A stretch of DNA of 64,000 bases from Trachythela sp. YZ-2020 (GCA_016169945.1 JADLSH010000393.1:12395001-12459000), one strand, 5' to 3'. Counted from the stretch's first letter, positions 10,793 through 22,663 are shown. The notes: generated by a model from the letters alone, not told the origin. A program made the numbers and translations.

Positions 10793-11241
10793 GCTCGAAG
10801 CTAAGCTCGCTCGAAATGGAGCTAAGCTCGCTCGATATGGAGCTAAGCTCGCTCGATTTGGAGCTAAGCTCGCTCGATATGGATCTAAGCTCGCTCGATA
10901 TGGAGCTAAGCTCGCTCGATATGGAGCTAAGGTCGCTCGATACGGAGCTAAGCTCACTCGATATGGAGCTAAGCTCGCTCGATTTGGAGCTAAGCTCTCT
11001 CGATATGGAGCTAAGCTCGCTCTATATGGAGCTAAGCTCGCTCGATATGGAGCTAAGCTCTCTCGATATGGAGCTAAGCTCGCTCGCCGATATGGAGCTA
11101 AGCTCGCTCGATATGGAGCTAAGCTCGCTCGATATGGAGCTAAGCTCGCTCGATTTGGAGCTAAGCTCGCTCGATTTGGAGCTAAGCTCGCTCGATATGG
11201 AGCTAAGCTCGCTCGATATGGAGCTAAGCTCGCTCGATATT
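10793..11241. repeat. 21-bp minisatellite
   Basis: About 21 units of GAGCTAAGCTCGCTCGATAT(G). Each unit has a near-palindrome GAGCT-A-AGCTC. One unit carries a 3-bp insertion near 11080. Because 21 is a multiple of three, several frames stay open through the array; these are artefacts. Confidence 0.95.
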
Positions 11242-11279
11242 CAATTATTCAATTTTAGGATTCAATGATTCACTCTTAA

Positions 11280-11418
11280 GGCTCTTTTCCACTCATCGCA
11301 AAACCAACTCACTGCCAGTTCTTGCGTGTAATAAAAATAAACGGTCGAGCATTGCGATTGGATGAAAGTACTCGCAGCGAGCTTGCGAGTTGGTTTTTGC
11401 GACGAGTAGAAAAGAGCC
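11280..11418. mobile_element. MITE with GGCTCTTTTCC ends, copy 1
   Basis: A 139-bp element with inverted ends GGCTCTTTTCCACTC and GAGTAGAAAAGAGCC and inner inverted words CTCGCTGCGAGTACT. It directly abuts the hexamer tract at 11420. A second copy is at 12290-12436. Confidence 0.75.
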
Positions 11419-11419
11419 T

Positions 11420-11538
11420 ATAGTCATAATCATAGTCATAGTCATAGTCATAGTCATAGTCATAGTCATAGTCATAGTCATAGTCATAGTCATAGTCATA
11501 GTCATAGTCATAGTCATAGTCATAGTCATAGTCATAGT
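11420..11538. repeat. (TCATAG)n microsatellite
   Basis: About twenty nearly perfect hexamer units directly between a MITE end and a LINE fragment. Confidence 0.95.
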
Positions 11539-11539
11539 A

Positions 11540-12286
11540 CCATGCAAAACGACCTTAAATGGAAGTCACATGTACAAGATATCGTTAAGAAGGCAAGTAA
11601 AAAAATCTACTTCGTGAGAGTCTGCAGGAAAGCAAATCTCCCAAGCAATATAGGGCTAACAACCTACTGCACAAAGATAAGACCCATACTGGAATATGCG
11701 GCACCAATCTGGGCTGGCTTACCATATTACCTAAAGGAGGATATTGAAAGGGTACAAAATCGCTGTTTAGACATCATTGGCTTATCAAGAAACAAAATTG
11801 AATCGCTTGCGTCAAGAAGAAACTATTTAACAAGTAACGAATACAATAACATACTAAATTCAGAAAATCACCCATGTAAAAGACTGATTCGCAGAACTAA
11901 CGCGCATGAACATAACTTAAGGACAGGTTATAACCCACTACTGGCACCAATATCATCCACAGATAGACATAAACAATCTTTCATACCTAGAGCTGCCTGG
12001 TTGAAATATTTTAATGAACATGGCTAACTAAACAAAACTATTTGTATACATAGGAATAGCTCCTTTTATTCTAGTAAAATGTACATTATTGTCGATGTAG
12101 TTTTTACATATCTTAAACACTATACATAGATAATAGCTCTCCTCTATTCTAGTAAAATGTACATTATTATCGATGAAGCTTTTACATATCTTAAAAATTG
12201 TTGTAAAAATTTTTTAAATACTTTAATTGTAATACCACTGTAATTCTTCTGCCAAAGGTGGTAAATAAAATATATTATTATAGTCT
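11540..12286 (+). pseudogene. 3' end of a LINE (LINE-B)
   Basis: The frame 11542-12027 matches the C-terminal tail of a [52 protein letters not shown]. No RT palm or endonuclease remains, so it is strongly 5' truncated. The 3' UTR has a tandem duplication (about 12059-12116 and 12136-12194, sharing ATTCTAGTAAAATGTACATT) and ends near AATAAAATATATTATTA. It lies between two copies of the same MITE. Confidence 0.8.
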
Positions 12287-12289
12287 TAA

Positions 12290-12436
12290 GGCTCTTTTCC
12301 ACTCATCGCAAAAACCAACTTGCAAGCTCGCTGCGAGTACTTTTATCCAATCAAAATGCTCGATAGTTAATTTTAATTAGATGCAAGCACTCGCAGCGGG
12401 CTTGCGAGTTGGTCTTGCGATGAGTGGAAAAGAGCC
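12290..12436. mobile_element. MITE with GGCTCTTTTCC ends, copy 2
   Basis: Same family as 11280-11418, 147 bp, ends GGCTCTTTTCCACTC and GAGTGGAAAAGAGCC. The 5' flank has tatagtc (ahead of ttaa) and the 3' flank catagtc, so TAGTC-type sequence again borders the element. Confidence 0.75.
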
Positions 12437-12707
12437 CATAGTCGTAGTCGTATTCGTAGTCGTGCGTAGAAATTGGATTAGTTAACAAGTATATCCGAAA
12501 TATACTTGCTCGGTATGGTTAAAGAAATGTAAAGTTTGGGTTCAAAGACAAAAAGGTGAATAAGCTACGAGGTTGACTCGGACAATATATACTCCCAAGC
12601 GATATTAAACTAATAAGAATAACACGTTCTTAGAAGCAGACCCAGAGCAGACCTTATTTACTTTGTTAAAAATAGATTTAATTGGGTAGACTTTTCAGAT
12701 TGGAGCC
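12437..12707. other. Spacer with a sequence shared with the 27-28 kb array
   Basis: Holds short TAGTCG repeats and then a segment (about 12625-12680, TTAGAAGCAGAC...TTTACTTTGTTAAA) that recurs next to the 13-bp satellite at 27570 and 28260. No gene. Confidence 0.5.
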
Positions 12708-12711
12708 TTAA

Positions 12712-12885
12712 GCCTGGTTCACACGAGTGAGATAAGCACAAGCATAAGGCAAGACAAAAGGTAAAGCTAAGCCAGAACAAAAGACATTTCTAAAGAAAAT
12801 TCTTTCCGCTTTGTCTTTTTAAGCCACAAAGGAAAATTTTCTTTTGTATTTCTGCTTATGCTAATCTTACTCGTGTGAACCAGGC
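12712..12885. mobile_element. TTAA-flanked MITE
   Basis: Inverted ends GCCTGGTTCACACGAGT and TCGTGTGAACCAGGC with TTAA at 12708-12711 and 12886-12889. TTAA flanks suggest piggyBac mobilisation. 174 bp, non-coding. Confidence 0.7.
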
Positions 12886-13384
12886 TTAACGATTTAGCAA
12901 TGATGACGCCAGAGCAACGAGAAGGTTACAAACAAAGACTACTTCACGAGAGACCAAAATTAATATATTCCTATGAAAGCTGAAGATATTGCAAGATTAT
13001 CTATCACCTGAAGACAGACAAGAATATGAGAACTCTTTAAAGATACAAAAAGACAGCTAAACGATATGCTTTTAGAAGTAGACCTTATTAACGGTGTTAA
13101 AAATTAATTCTGTGGGTGCTGTATGTACAATATTTCCCCGTCCTACAATTCAATTATAAATATTCTAAATTTATTAAAATCGCCGTTAACGATTTACAAA
13201 TGACTTACAAACCTACGCATAGAATTGTGTTTACATACAATGTTTGTATATGCTTGTAAATCATTAATATCTCAATGATTATACTACATTTGACTTCTAT
13301 AACTGGCCATGCAGCGTATTATCACTTCAGCCCTGGGGTGAAACGATTACATGGCAATTTTTCAGCCCAGGGCTGAGTTCAACC

Positions 13385-14251
13385 CACTGACCTATACTAA
13401 ATGGACTGAGTGCTCGAGGTCAAAAAGTGTCCTCACCGTTGCTGACGTCATATAGGTCCTCGCGTCGATGAAAATTACCGCATACCGATATTTTCCTAAT
13501 GTTATTTGTGCTCGCGGGCGAATTTGTGTTTTTGAAATTTAACGAAGTTTGTTTTTAATTTTTTTTCAATTCTGTGTTATTTTTTTTGCAAACTTTGCTG
13601 TTTTTTGAGTTTTTGGTAAATATTTACTACCTTCGAGTTGAGAACAACCTTTTCGAAAATAGGAGTATATTTTCCTGTTGCAAGTTTGAAAACAAACATT
13701 TTAATTTTAAATAAAATGATGGCTTCGGTATGTTTTTATACACGACCACAACAAGAGCTTCGGGCCATCGATGATTGCTGGTATTTATGCTATAGTTTTT
13801 CCATAAAACTTGTCGTGTTATGTAAGTATTAACCTTCTGTTGACATGAAACTTTTTTGCCGACAATCTTTCCTGGTATTATACTGAGTAAAAGACTGTTT
13901 TTGTGGAGTTTTCTACGGCTATTTGAGTTTTTTTCTAAACATGTATACGGCTTTAATTGAGAGTTGAAAACATACTTGACAGCCCGCAAATTTCATAAAG
14001 ATCACATTTAGTATAAACTGACTTACTTTCTACAATGATTTCGCAGCAATTTCTCGCCTCAGAAACACAAAATTGACAATTTTTTTGAGTTTGAAACAAT
14101 AAAAATATAGAAACGAGCCGTTTATCAACGCATTTGTAAGTCAGCGAATTTACGCATGAGAGCAAAGACCTATATGACGTGAGCAGTGGTGAGGACATCG
14201 AGCTCCTGATAAAATAGATTGCGCGCTCAGTCCATTTAGTATAGGTCAGTG
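13385..14251. mobile_element. hAT non-autonomous element, 867 bp
   Basis: Perfect inverted ends starting CACTGACCTATACTAAATGG and an exact 8-bp target duplication gttcaacc (13377-13384, 14252-14259). Internal open frames (13627-13989, 13953-14273 on the minus strand) have no transposase motifs. It is inserted right beside the repeat at 14262. Confidence 0.9.
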
Positions 14252-14261
14252 GTTCAACCCC

Positions 14262-14465
14262 GTTTGCACACAAAATATGCTGAACTCAGCAAATTTATTG
14301 TTTGTTCGCCCAAACTTGCCTGATCTTGTGACGTCATATTAATGAGGTCTCAAAGGAGTAGGACGCTAATGATGTGCTCACCCTCATACGCTAATATTCA
14401 TGCGCCAACTCATATCTGAATGATGTGCGCCAACTCATGCGCCAACTCATGCGCGAACTCACAAA
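14262..14465 (+). repeat. Dispersed repeat (TGCTGAACTCAGCAAA family), copy 1
   Basis: Shares TGCTGAACTCAGCAAATTTA, CGCCCAAACTTGCCTG, GACGTCAT and a run of CTCATACGCTAAT-type words with 29002-29210 (same strand) and 51420-51630 (opposite strand). Origin unknown; probably a decayed transposon. Confidence 0.65.
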
Positions 14466-14694
14466 AGGGGGTTGATCGGCCTGTATATTACTACTTACAT
14501 GAGTAAATAGCTTTTATACATATATAATTCTAATGCTTAGTTACCTTCGTTCTATTATATGTTCAGAAATTAGAACAATAGTAAATGGACATATGAGATG
14601 TCCAAAGTTGTGAATTGGGTAGCAACGATGTTAACAGCAATAGCCAAATTTGCACCCAGGCTACCACAAATTAATCATGAAGGCATTTCAGGTT

Positions 14695-14768
14695 GGCTAC
14701 CAACTTCTAGACGAAGGGCCAATCATCGCTCGAAATGTCGACGTTCTTGAAATATTCTTCTGGTAGCC
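14695..14768 (+). ncRNA. Degenerate hammerhead-like motif
   Basis: Outer arms GGCTACCA (14695-14702) and TGGTAGCC (14761-14768) pair. Inside lie TAGACGA where CTGACGA is expected, a GGGCC...GCTC region, GAAA (14732-14735) and TGTC. Sequence and order resemble the PLE-3 tail at 31794-31840. The core is mutated, so activity is unlikely. Confidence 0.4.
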
Positions 14769-15915
14769 TATTCCGACAAACCCTCAAGCATGTCACATGC
14801 AACAGTTAAATGTACTGTAGAATCCAAGTGCGAACAGAAAGATGCGTATATACCTAATTAGTCGCTGGGGCACTGGCCCTGTCGTTTCTTATAGTTAGTG
14901 ATCTTCCAAATACGCGAATTTTCATCAATTTCAGGTGTGTCTTTCTAAATAATTCATAATCGTTTATTTGTTGCATGCTTCAAGGTATTTTGGTTTGATT
15001 TGGAGTATATTTGGAATTGCACTCTAAATATACTAATCATCATCTTGTACAAGTGTTCCAGTGACCACGAGCCTTGATCTGGCAGATTGAATTATCATTC
15101 AGATACGGCCACCAAGCCGGACAAGTTTATATTTTAGGATAAAAGTAACGGTGATACCCTATAGGGGAACATACTATGACAAAAATCTCTTCTGGGAACA
15201 GGTAGAAAGTAAGCAAATGATGCGATCAGGGAAAAACTGATCCCTTAGAGAATACAGTATATGAGTACTGCACCCTATAATAGACGTTTCGAACTCTACA
15301 CATTACTAACAAAACAATACTAGGCTCGATCGGAAGATCTGCTAGAGCAATAAATGGGTTCCATGCACAACATTTAAGGAGTTTCCTTGGATAAATAATA
15401 ACTTCTGAAATTCTCTTACTCTCGGTGTAATTTTTATTTGATCAACTATATTAGTGGAAAGCAAAAAGAAGATACATTAGGAAGGTACATTATAAAAGAA
15501 ATGATGTAGGTTGCAGCCTGCAAGTAGGTTGACTGAGCGAAATTAAAATGAGTATTTTCTAGGGCGGTTCAAAGCAAATCTCTGGTGATAACTTTTCGGG
15601 TAAATATAGATTTTCTTCTTCTATTAACTTTACAATCAATCACACGATTGACATTACATACAATCAAGACTGATATAATCTCAAATAAGGTCCTACCATA
15701 TATAAATACATTGTTCAAAAATACAGACAGACTGACAGAGTTAATGAAAACAATACGACAAAACCTCTCAAACAAGAACTTCTATGGAGAGAACGAAGCG
15801 GACATTTAGAGAAATCAACCAAGTCCTTCTCCCATTCCATTTTCCTTTGCCCAGGCATTTGTCATGATATCGTATACAATCGAATTCGCTTAACCATAAA
15901 TCTTGCCTTGTTGAA
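14769..15915. other. 3' flank of the GPCR, no supported gene
   Basis: Unremarkable AT-rich sequence. A frame at 15585-15809 and the following stretch to 15900 (SHSIFLCPGICHDIVYNRIR) vaguely resemble the end of a LINE ORF, too weak to call. Confidence 0.4.
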
Positions 15916-17160
15916 TTAGTTGCAATTCTCTGTTTGATTATACCCAGTGTTTGATAGAGCTATAGGCTGTAGAACAGACTCATTCGCCAACTGTTCTGTT
16001 CCATTGTCTTCATAAGTAGTTGATTGAGTTTCATTCCCCCTGGACTTTGTATCAGTATCGAAGCTTCCTTTGCTGCAGTTCAATGAGTTCATTATATTGA
16101 TATGGGAATTATGTATGCGGTTTCCTGGCATTGATCTATTCTCAATACCGCGCGTTGAAAAAAGAGCTTTCAATGATTTTCTATATAACGGTAACCTCCA
16201 GGCGTAAACAACACTATTTATCATTACGCGAATACTTGACAATAATGGATAGTATTGCCAAAATGATTGGAAAGTATCATTTAGAAAACATCTGTCACAG
16301 TTTGCAACATGAAAACTAAACGCCACAAAATAGGGAATAATAAAAATTATTAAACAAATTGATACCACTAATACAGTTGTTGCCAGTACTTTAGCCACTT
16401 TTAGATTTTCTTCTAATAATTGCCTATGATTACAGCTTGATTTTCGTAAATCTTTTATTCTTCTTAAAAACACCCAATGTGTATACGGATGTACAGTTAA
16501 GGTGACACATGATAACGCAATAAAATTGCTAGCAAGCATCCTTGTCAACAACTCATGAACATCTTTCGTAAGTGATGCAAAGTACATAACTGGTAGAGTG
16601 ATGATTGCAAAGCACCATGGTAAAATTATTATGGTGACTACGACATATTTCTTTCCCACAATATTTTTGTATGTATAGGCATGCGCAATAGCCATATAAC
16701 GATCTAATGAAAATATCATGATCATTAATAGAGAACATTGTATACCAATACCATCAATACATGTTGCAATCTTTTGATTTTCCTGTATATCACCAACTTT
16801 CGGATCTTGTGGATTTAACTGTATGACTGCTTCAGTAATTCCGCTGGCAGTGGACAACAGATCAGCCAAGGTAAGGTTGATGATGAAATATGAAGTTGAA
16901 TTACGAAAACGTTTTAACGGGTCTTTATACATAACAAAGAGAAGTAGACAATTTCCAACGTTAGCTAGGGAATAAAACAAGAATTGAAATATACTTTCCA
17001 CCTTCTTGTTACGTGAAGGACTGAAATCGCTTGAATTGTCGTTGAAAGAACAGTTTTCAAATATCTTGAAGTCCAGGTTAGATGTATAGTTGATATTGGT
17101 ATTGGCGAAGTCACACGGATCATTCATCCTCTCCATGTTCCTGTTAAGTGGATAAAACAA
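15916..17160 (-). CDS. Rhodopsin-family (class A) G protein-coupled receptor
   Basis: A complete single-exon frame of 414 residues with seven hydrophobic segments. The extracellular N-terminus (1-55) has likely glycosylation sites at N24, N36 and N42. TM1 has N70 in ANVGNCLLLF; TM2 has D100 in LTLADLL; TM3 follows C134 and ends DRY (153-155); TM4 holds W182; TM5 about 208-228; TM6 has P276 in IIFIIPYFV without the usual CWxP tryptophan; TM7 ends NSVVY (315-319) in place of NPxxY. A Ser/Thr/Asn-rich tail follows. It should sit in the plasma membrane and signal through G proteins. Ligand and subfamily cannot be assigned; cnidarians have large lineage-specific sets of such intronless receptors. 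Met9 or Met12 are alternative starts. Confidence 0.93.
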   Translation of the reverse strand: MFYPLNRNMERMNDPCDFANTNINYTSNLDFKIFENCSFNDNSSDFSPSRNKKVESIFQFLFYSLANVGNCLLLFVMYKDPLKRFRNSTSYFIINLTLADLLSTASGITEAVIQLNPQDPKVGDIQENQKIATCIDGIGIQCSLLMIMIFSLDRYMAIAHAYTYKNIVGKKYVVVTIIILPWCFAIITLPVMYFASLTKDVHELLTRMLASNFIALSCVTLTVHPYTHWVFLRRIKDLRKSSCNHRQLLEENLKVAKVLATTVLVVSICLIIFIIPYFVAFSFHVANCDRCFLNDTFQSFWQYYPLLSSIRVMINSVVYAWRLPLYRKSLKALFSTRGIENRSMPGNRIHNSHINIMNSLNCSKGSFDTDTKSRGNETQSTTYEDNGTEQLANESVLQPIALSNTGYNQTENCN

Positions 17161-17454
17161 ATGTCAAGCTAAATGTACCGGATAGCTTTGAACATAACCA
17201 TCCTCAGAAAAAGTTATATGAAAATAATATTAATGCCTGGAGAACAGAGACATTCTGCTACGAGTAATTAGTTTTCTGCACAAAACTCATATGATTAGCA
17301 AATTAGATTGAGTGTAAGATAGAAGGCCAATGTGTAAGGACCTTAGTCTAGGTGTAGGTCTAGGTGGTTAAAATCAATCATTTGAGAACTAAAATGCAAT
17401 AAAACTGCAGCCATATTGGCGCCAAATTCAGCGAAAATTGACGAGATACTTTTG
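17161..17454. other. 5' flank of the GPCR
   Basis: Presumed promoter side of the receptor gene. No clear TATA box or other motif picked out. Confidence 0.4.
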
Positions 17455-17635
17455 ACAATGTTTCGTCAACTAATGTCTCAATTAAATCCATGCGTGCCCA
17501 CCCCCCCCCCCCCGAGCACTTGTCGGGCGAATGCACCACCATGGGGTCAAAAAAGTTGCACAAAATCCCCACAGAGGGGACTTGAAATTGATACAAATGT
17601 CCAACCCTTGGGGACAAAATAATAGTTTTCTGGAT
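17455..17635. repeat. Dispersed repeat with poly-C run, copy 1
   Basis: Contains CCATGCGTGCCCA followed by a run of about 14 C, then CACTTGTCGGGCGAATG. A diverged copy lies inverted at 20370-20505. Likely a transposon fragment; the class is unknown. Confidence 0.55.
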
Positions 17636-18140
17636 AGCAAATTTTTATAATATCTGTTGTGCTACAGTATATAGGAAAATCAATTTCTGAACCATAAAAT
17701 CTGAATGCACGCTGTATTTCATCCTGTGTGTCAATTGTCCCCAAGTTGACCTCCAAAAAGTGCTGTACATAAATAACAAAAGATCTATTAAGCCTTGCAG
17801 AACGAAGTATTTTGTGAAAATTGAGAAAATAGAGCTGTTTCAAAAACTATAAAATTAATACACGCTTCCGGAAATTATGTCAACCTGTTGGGACCTTGAC
17901 TGTGGAGTGTTTCTATCTGTAACTTAACTAGTGAAATATAACGTAAGTGTAATCATGTGAACAATAACAAGATAAAACGCTCGATCCAAAATCAAGGTGT
18001 CAATCTGAATTATAATGCACTTGATCAACAATGTTATAATGCATTATGCAGTGGTACAATGCAGTATGAAACATAGTGTGAAACCATCTGTTAAATAATC
18101 GCTAAATAATATAAATGTTGTAATATATAAAAGAAATATA
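17636..18140. other. Intergenic, no supported feature
   Basis: The minus-strand 98-codon frame (17547-17843) overlaps the poly-C repeat and shows no domain. Nothing else seen. Confidence 0.5.
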
Positions 18141-18344
18141 TTACAACAATGGAATTAATTATTAAAGCTTATATCATGTAGAAGTTAAAAATATCACGCT
18201 AAATAATATAAAATAAATAATAAAATTTAATTAATTTAATTATTACAACAATGGAATTAATTATTAAAGCTTATATCATGTAGAAGTTAAAAATATCACG
18301 CTAAATAATATAAAATAAATAATAAAATTTAATTAATTTAATTA
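18141..18344. repeat. 102-bp tandem duplication
   Basis: Two essentially identical 102-bp units (18141-18242, 18243-18344), each with TTACAACAATGGAATTAATT and an AT-rich second half. Identity suggests a recent event or polymerase slippage. Confidence 0.9.
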
Positions 18345-18544
18345 TTAAATATCACGCTGTATCTAGTACATAAATGTACTAATGAACAAATCGACTTCGA
18401 CTTCAAACTAACAACTAACAACAGTATTCATTCCTACAACTATTAACTATTCTTAGTTCCATGCTTAGTAATATGCCTAGTTTAATCTCATTTTTGTTGT
18501 CATGAAAATGTTGTCTATTATTGTTGTATATAATATCTTAATTC

Positions 18545-20225
18545 ATATACTGTTTTTGTAAGATGCAGGACCTCACTGAAAAACACGTAAATAAATTACA
18601 CACTATTTGAAGCTAAATTACTTTTGAAAGATGTTCACGTACCCAATCTTTCAAGATTAGGTGCGCCTCTATATGAAAACGATTTTTACCAAAGTTTGTA
18701 TTTGGCTTCGGAGGCAGAACTGAAATTGAAATTGGCCTGTCTAGTTTCATAACCATGTAGCATACTTGTTTTGGTAAATAGGTCGATTAGACTGAGATTT
18801 GGTAACTCTAGCCCATTGAGTATGTCTACTGACCTGTGGTCATAACGTCGCCTTGCAATAATACGTACTGCTCTGTTTTGTAAACGTTGCAATTTATTTT
18901 GCAAGGTAATTCCAAGACTGCCCCATATTTGTGAGCAGTAGTCAAAGTGTGGTTGAACTAGAGTTTTATATGCAGTAACAAGAGTCTTTAAGTCCGCGAA
19001 CTCTCGCAATCGTCTGAGGACATAAAGACCCCTGTTTACTTTCTTAGTTATAAGTTCAACTTGAGAATGCCAAGTTAAGGTCTTATCGATCATCACACCC
19101 AGTGATTTAGTGGCGCTAACACGCTTAATAGGCGTATTTCCAATTTCTAACAGCAAATCAGCGTTACACTTTTTAAGTTTCTGATGTGAACCAATAATCA
19201 TATATTCAGTTTTGCTCTTGTTTAAGTTTAATTTATTGGCTGCCATCCAATCTGATATATTTGCTAGGTCTTTATTTAACGTTTCAGTAATTGATTTTAT
19301 GTCATTACTTGCTATTCCTATTTGAGTATCATCTGCAAACATATCACGATCCGCATTTTCTAAACTATTTGGAAGATCATTAATATAAATAAGAAATAGT
19401 AAAGGACCAAGAATTGGGCCCTGCGGAATGCCAGTAATTGTGGTTCGTGGTTCCGACAATTTACTATTAACTTGACAATTGCTCGTTTGCAATCGACGCC
19501 ATCTTGGTTGATTTTCGTGGCAACTAAAAATCTATATTCTTCATTCGTTGTCGTATTGTGCCAGAAATCGTATACTATATTCATAATACAGTAAGATGTT
19601 TTCAAAACAAACCAAAAATATTAAAGTAACTCAACTATTTCGATGTAAACGGCTGAACAAAACTTTAAAATCAACCAAGATGGCGCCTAATGACACGTAG
19701 TGACGTCATGTGCAAGCAAAGAATACTGGATACGATTTGATAAATACGACTTAAACCAGTCATGGGCTTTACCTCTCACTCCATATAGGTATAATTTTTG
19801 AAGCAATATGTCATGGTCAATAGTATCAAATGCCTTTTTTAAGTCTAAGAAGACATGCAGCTCCATTGATTAGGCCTTCGTCCATATTTCGATACCATTG
19901 ATTTGACATTTTTGGCAATGCGGTGACAGTGGAGTGATGAGGTCTGAAGCCATGTTGTGAATTTGTTGGTATGTTTGACTGTTGTAAGTAGGAATAGAGT
20001 TGATTATGTGCAAGTTTCTCCATTGTTTTGGCAATTACCGAAATAACAGATATAGGCCGATAATTGTCCATATTTGATTTGGCACCGCTTTTGTAAATTG
20101 GAGTAACTCTTGCAACTTTCCAGTCACATGGAAATATGCCAGTTGATATAGACTTATTAAATATTATTGTAAGGGATTTTGTTATGTAGGGAGCAACCAA
20201 TTTGACAAGTTTCACTGGCAATTTA
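18545..20225 (-). pseudogene. 5'-truncated LINE reverse transcriptase (LINE-C)
   Basis: On the minus strand the RT begins at 20221 (DWKVARVTPIYKSG, NYRPISVISVIAK, SQHGFRPHHST), shifts frame near 19830, and is cut by a MITE at 19497-19685. It resumes with TGIPQGPILGPLLFLIYIND (motif B) and MFADDTQIGI (motif C, intact), then the thumb and tail (KTLVQPHFDYCSQIW, RLQNRAVRII). The endonuclease is absent. Word choice places it near CR1/L2-type LINEs, like LINE-D at 53.7 kb. Non-functional. Confidence 0.88.
19497..19685. mobile_element. MITE inserted in LINE-C
   Basis: Inverted ends CGCCATCTTGGTTGATTTT on both sides of a 189-bp AT-rich body, placed exactly where the RT reading is interrupted. No clear target duplication. 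Confidence 0.65.
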
Positions 20226-20369
20226 TCTAAACCGGAAGCCTTAGTAGGTGCATTGTTGACAATAATTGGAAGACGTCCTGTTCAGTTACATCGCAAAAAA
20301 TGAATTCCTGCGTCGATTCGCTGATATAACTCTCTGGAGGAATAGGAATATACCGTGGATATTGAATGC

Positions 20370-20505
20370 CTAGACAAATTCCCCACCCCCAGGACGACCT
20401 GAAGGAAGCAAATGCCCGACCCTGGGAACAGGTACAGCTGTATAATGCCCGACAAATGCCCGGGGGGGATGGGCACGCATGGAATTGATCGAGACATAAG
20501 CCGCC
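20370..20505. repeat. Dispersed repeat with poly-G run, copy 2
   Basis: Inverted relative of 17455-17635: GGGGGGGATGGGCACGCATG and CCCGACAAATGCCC are shared in complement. Confidence 0.5.
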
Positions 20506-22660
20506 GTGACCTAACGTGTGATTTAGCAATTCTATAGAAATTAATATAGAACACAGTGACCATTCCTCATAGATAAATGCATAAAACATCCTAAATATCC
20601 TAGTATTCCCACGGCTTGACTTCATTTTTAAACAGATTCGATCGACATTTGAAACCTAGAACGATGATCTTCTGTCAGCAAATCAGAAACCACAATATTC
20701 TTTCTCTGTGTTCACTATAAATAGACTACAGTATAGATGTGGAGAATCCAGCATGAGAAATATGACGATTCAATTATCGTGAGTGACTGCACAGTTTAGC
20801 CGAGCACATTTTAAAACCTGCAACAATAGCTTTCATCGGTTTAGATAATGAATTAATCAAAAATGATACTAGCTAAAATGCTAAATGCATGCATCAAAGG
20901 TCAATAAGGCCGATAAATTTGAATTGGGTTTATATACACAATTCCCCTATATAGTACGACAGTAAAGATCTAACTTCTGTCGAGATAGAATTTTTTCTCG
21001 AAAATATATATATTAGTTCCATATATTCGTTTCGTTTGTTGTCACTGACATTGGTCTATACATATATTATACAGTTGCTATATATTGCTATTTATATAAT
21101 ATTCAGCTATATGGTTTGAGTGTTTGACCTTATAACTATGTCTATGCCATGGAGTTCTGATCAAATAGGTTATATCAGCTTTCGTGTATCATCAACTTCT
21201 ATATTTACAAGAATACCGAAATCAGAGTTGTATACATGCATGGCTTGTAGACCGATGTCGTAACGCGAGAACCACGTAAGGACAAGTATACAAACATATA
21301 TTCGTTTTTAGCTTTACGTTTCTGATCACTTTTACATATTGAAACATACTATATGAACAATATTACTTTATGAGAAGGGGTAAAAATATAGGCATATAGC
21401 AAGGTAAAATACTTTGTTTATTCAAAAAACTCTGTCTCACACGGTGACACACGCACGCCGCTAATCTCTCTTTCAACCGCTTCTTTTCGTTTTAATCGAG
21501 CAACCAACCATACAAACTGATAAAACTCTATATAACTCATATGTCGATTCTTTTCGATTCTCAATATTTACTATGACCGGGCTTAACACCTCATTTTATT
21601 CTGAAAAAACACTAACAACGTATAGTTACTCTATACTGTACAGATGGAAGTTTTACTTACCAGTTAATTCTTCACTACTTCAGAAATGTAGTACGTTGAA
21701 ATATTATTGAAGAAATAATGCTTTTAATTCCACTTAAACTACATCAAGGATCAACTGCGTATATTTACACAAGGCAGAAGTGAGAAGGACAGACGAAAAG
21801 TAAACAGACTAAAACACAACGTAAAATAATTGCTTAACACCTTGCGGATAATCCACGACCAGGCGATTATAATATTAACTTTGAAAGAAAGACTTGGTGG
21901 TTCTCGCAACCTGATTGGCTGTTATAGAAGTGCGATTTCAACACAAATCTTAATGTCATCTTGAGCCTACGCGGGTCGTATTATACAGTTAGGCTTGGAT
22001 CCTATCCTTTATTCGCGGCCAATGATATTATGCATTAAACTTAACTAATCAAGAATTCAGCGTTAATTATCAATCAAACTAGCCAATAAAATTTTATATT
22101 CATCTATGCATGGGAATGGTAAAATATTAGAAACTCTGATCCTGCTTCAGTGAACATCGCCAAAAACTCGCAAAAAAAAGCAAAAGTAAAAAAAGACAAA
22201 TAAAAGGTAATTAAATCACGCGGTAATTCCGTATACTATCTTGCCGCTACAACTATTTCTTACGTGAATATAACTGAAACCGTTCTGATTATGAACTGCA
22301 TGTGAGCTGCTTAATTTAACTATAGAGAAAAGACAACACTTCTCGACCTTACGTCATAATACCAAATTTAATTTTATGGTGAAACAACTAGCCAATCAAT
22401 AGTGTAACATTAGTGGTCTCGGTTTACAAAAATCATATACTTAATTAATATAATGCAGTAACAAAATAAGAAATCTGAACTTATATCCCATGAGGCATGA
22501 GTGAAGACATATGAATAATTTTTTATGTAAATAGCGTAGGTTTTATAACATTTAATCATGCATGTAAACAATTAGGTATACTGTAGAACTCCAATTGTAA
22601 TGCAAATAGTCATAATGATGCAGACATATAAGTATACTTTGTAAACAGTTGCATGTACCT
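20506..22660. other. Long intergenic stretch, no gene recognised
   Basis: About 2.1 kb, AT-rich, with no open frame above the noise, no RNA gene and no repeat ends that I can define. It could hold unspliced intron or regulatory DNA. Confidence 0.55.
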
Positions 22661-22663
22661 TCA

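Noticed and set aside
10478..11268. Several long overlapping frames on both strands (up to 239 codons)
   Set aside because: They follow the 21-bp minisatellite and hexamer tract; a period divisible by three keeps frames open by arithmetic.
11293..11617. Frames encoding (MT)n or (IV)n
   Set aside because: Pure translation of the TCATAG hexamer microsatellite.
16131..16738. Small frames within the GPCR
   Set aside because: Shadows of the receptor gene in other frames.
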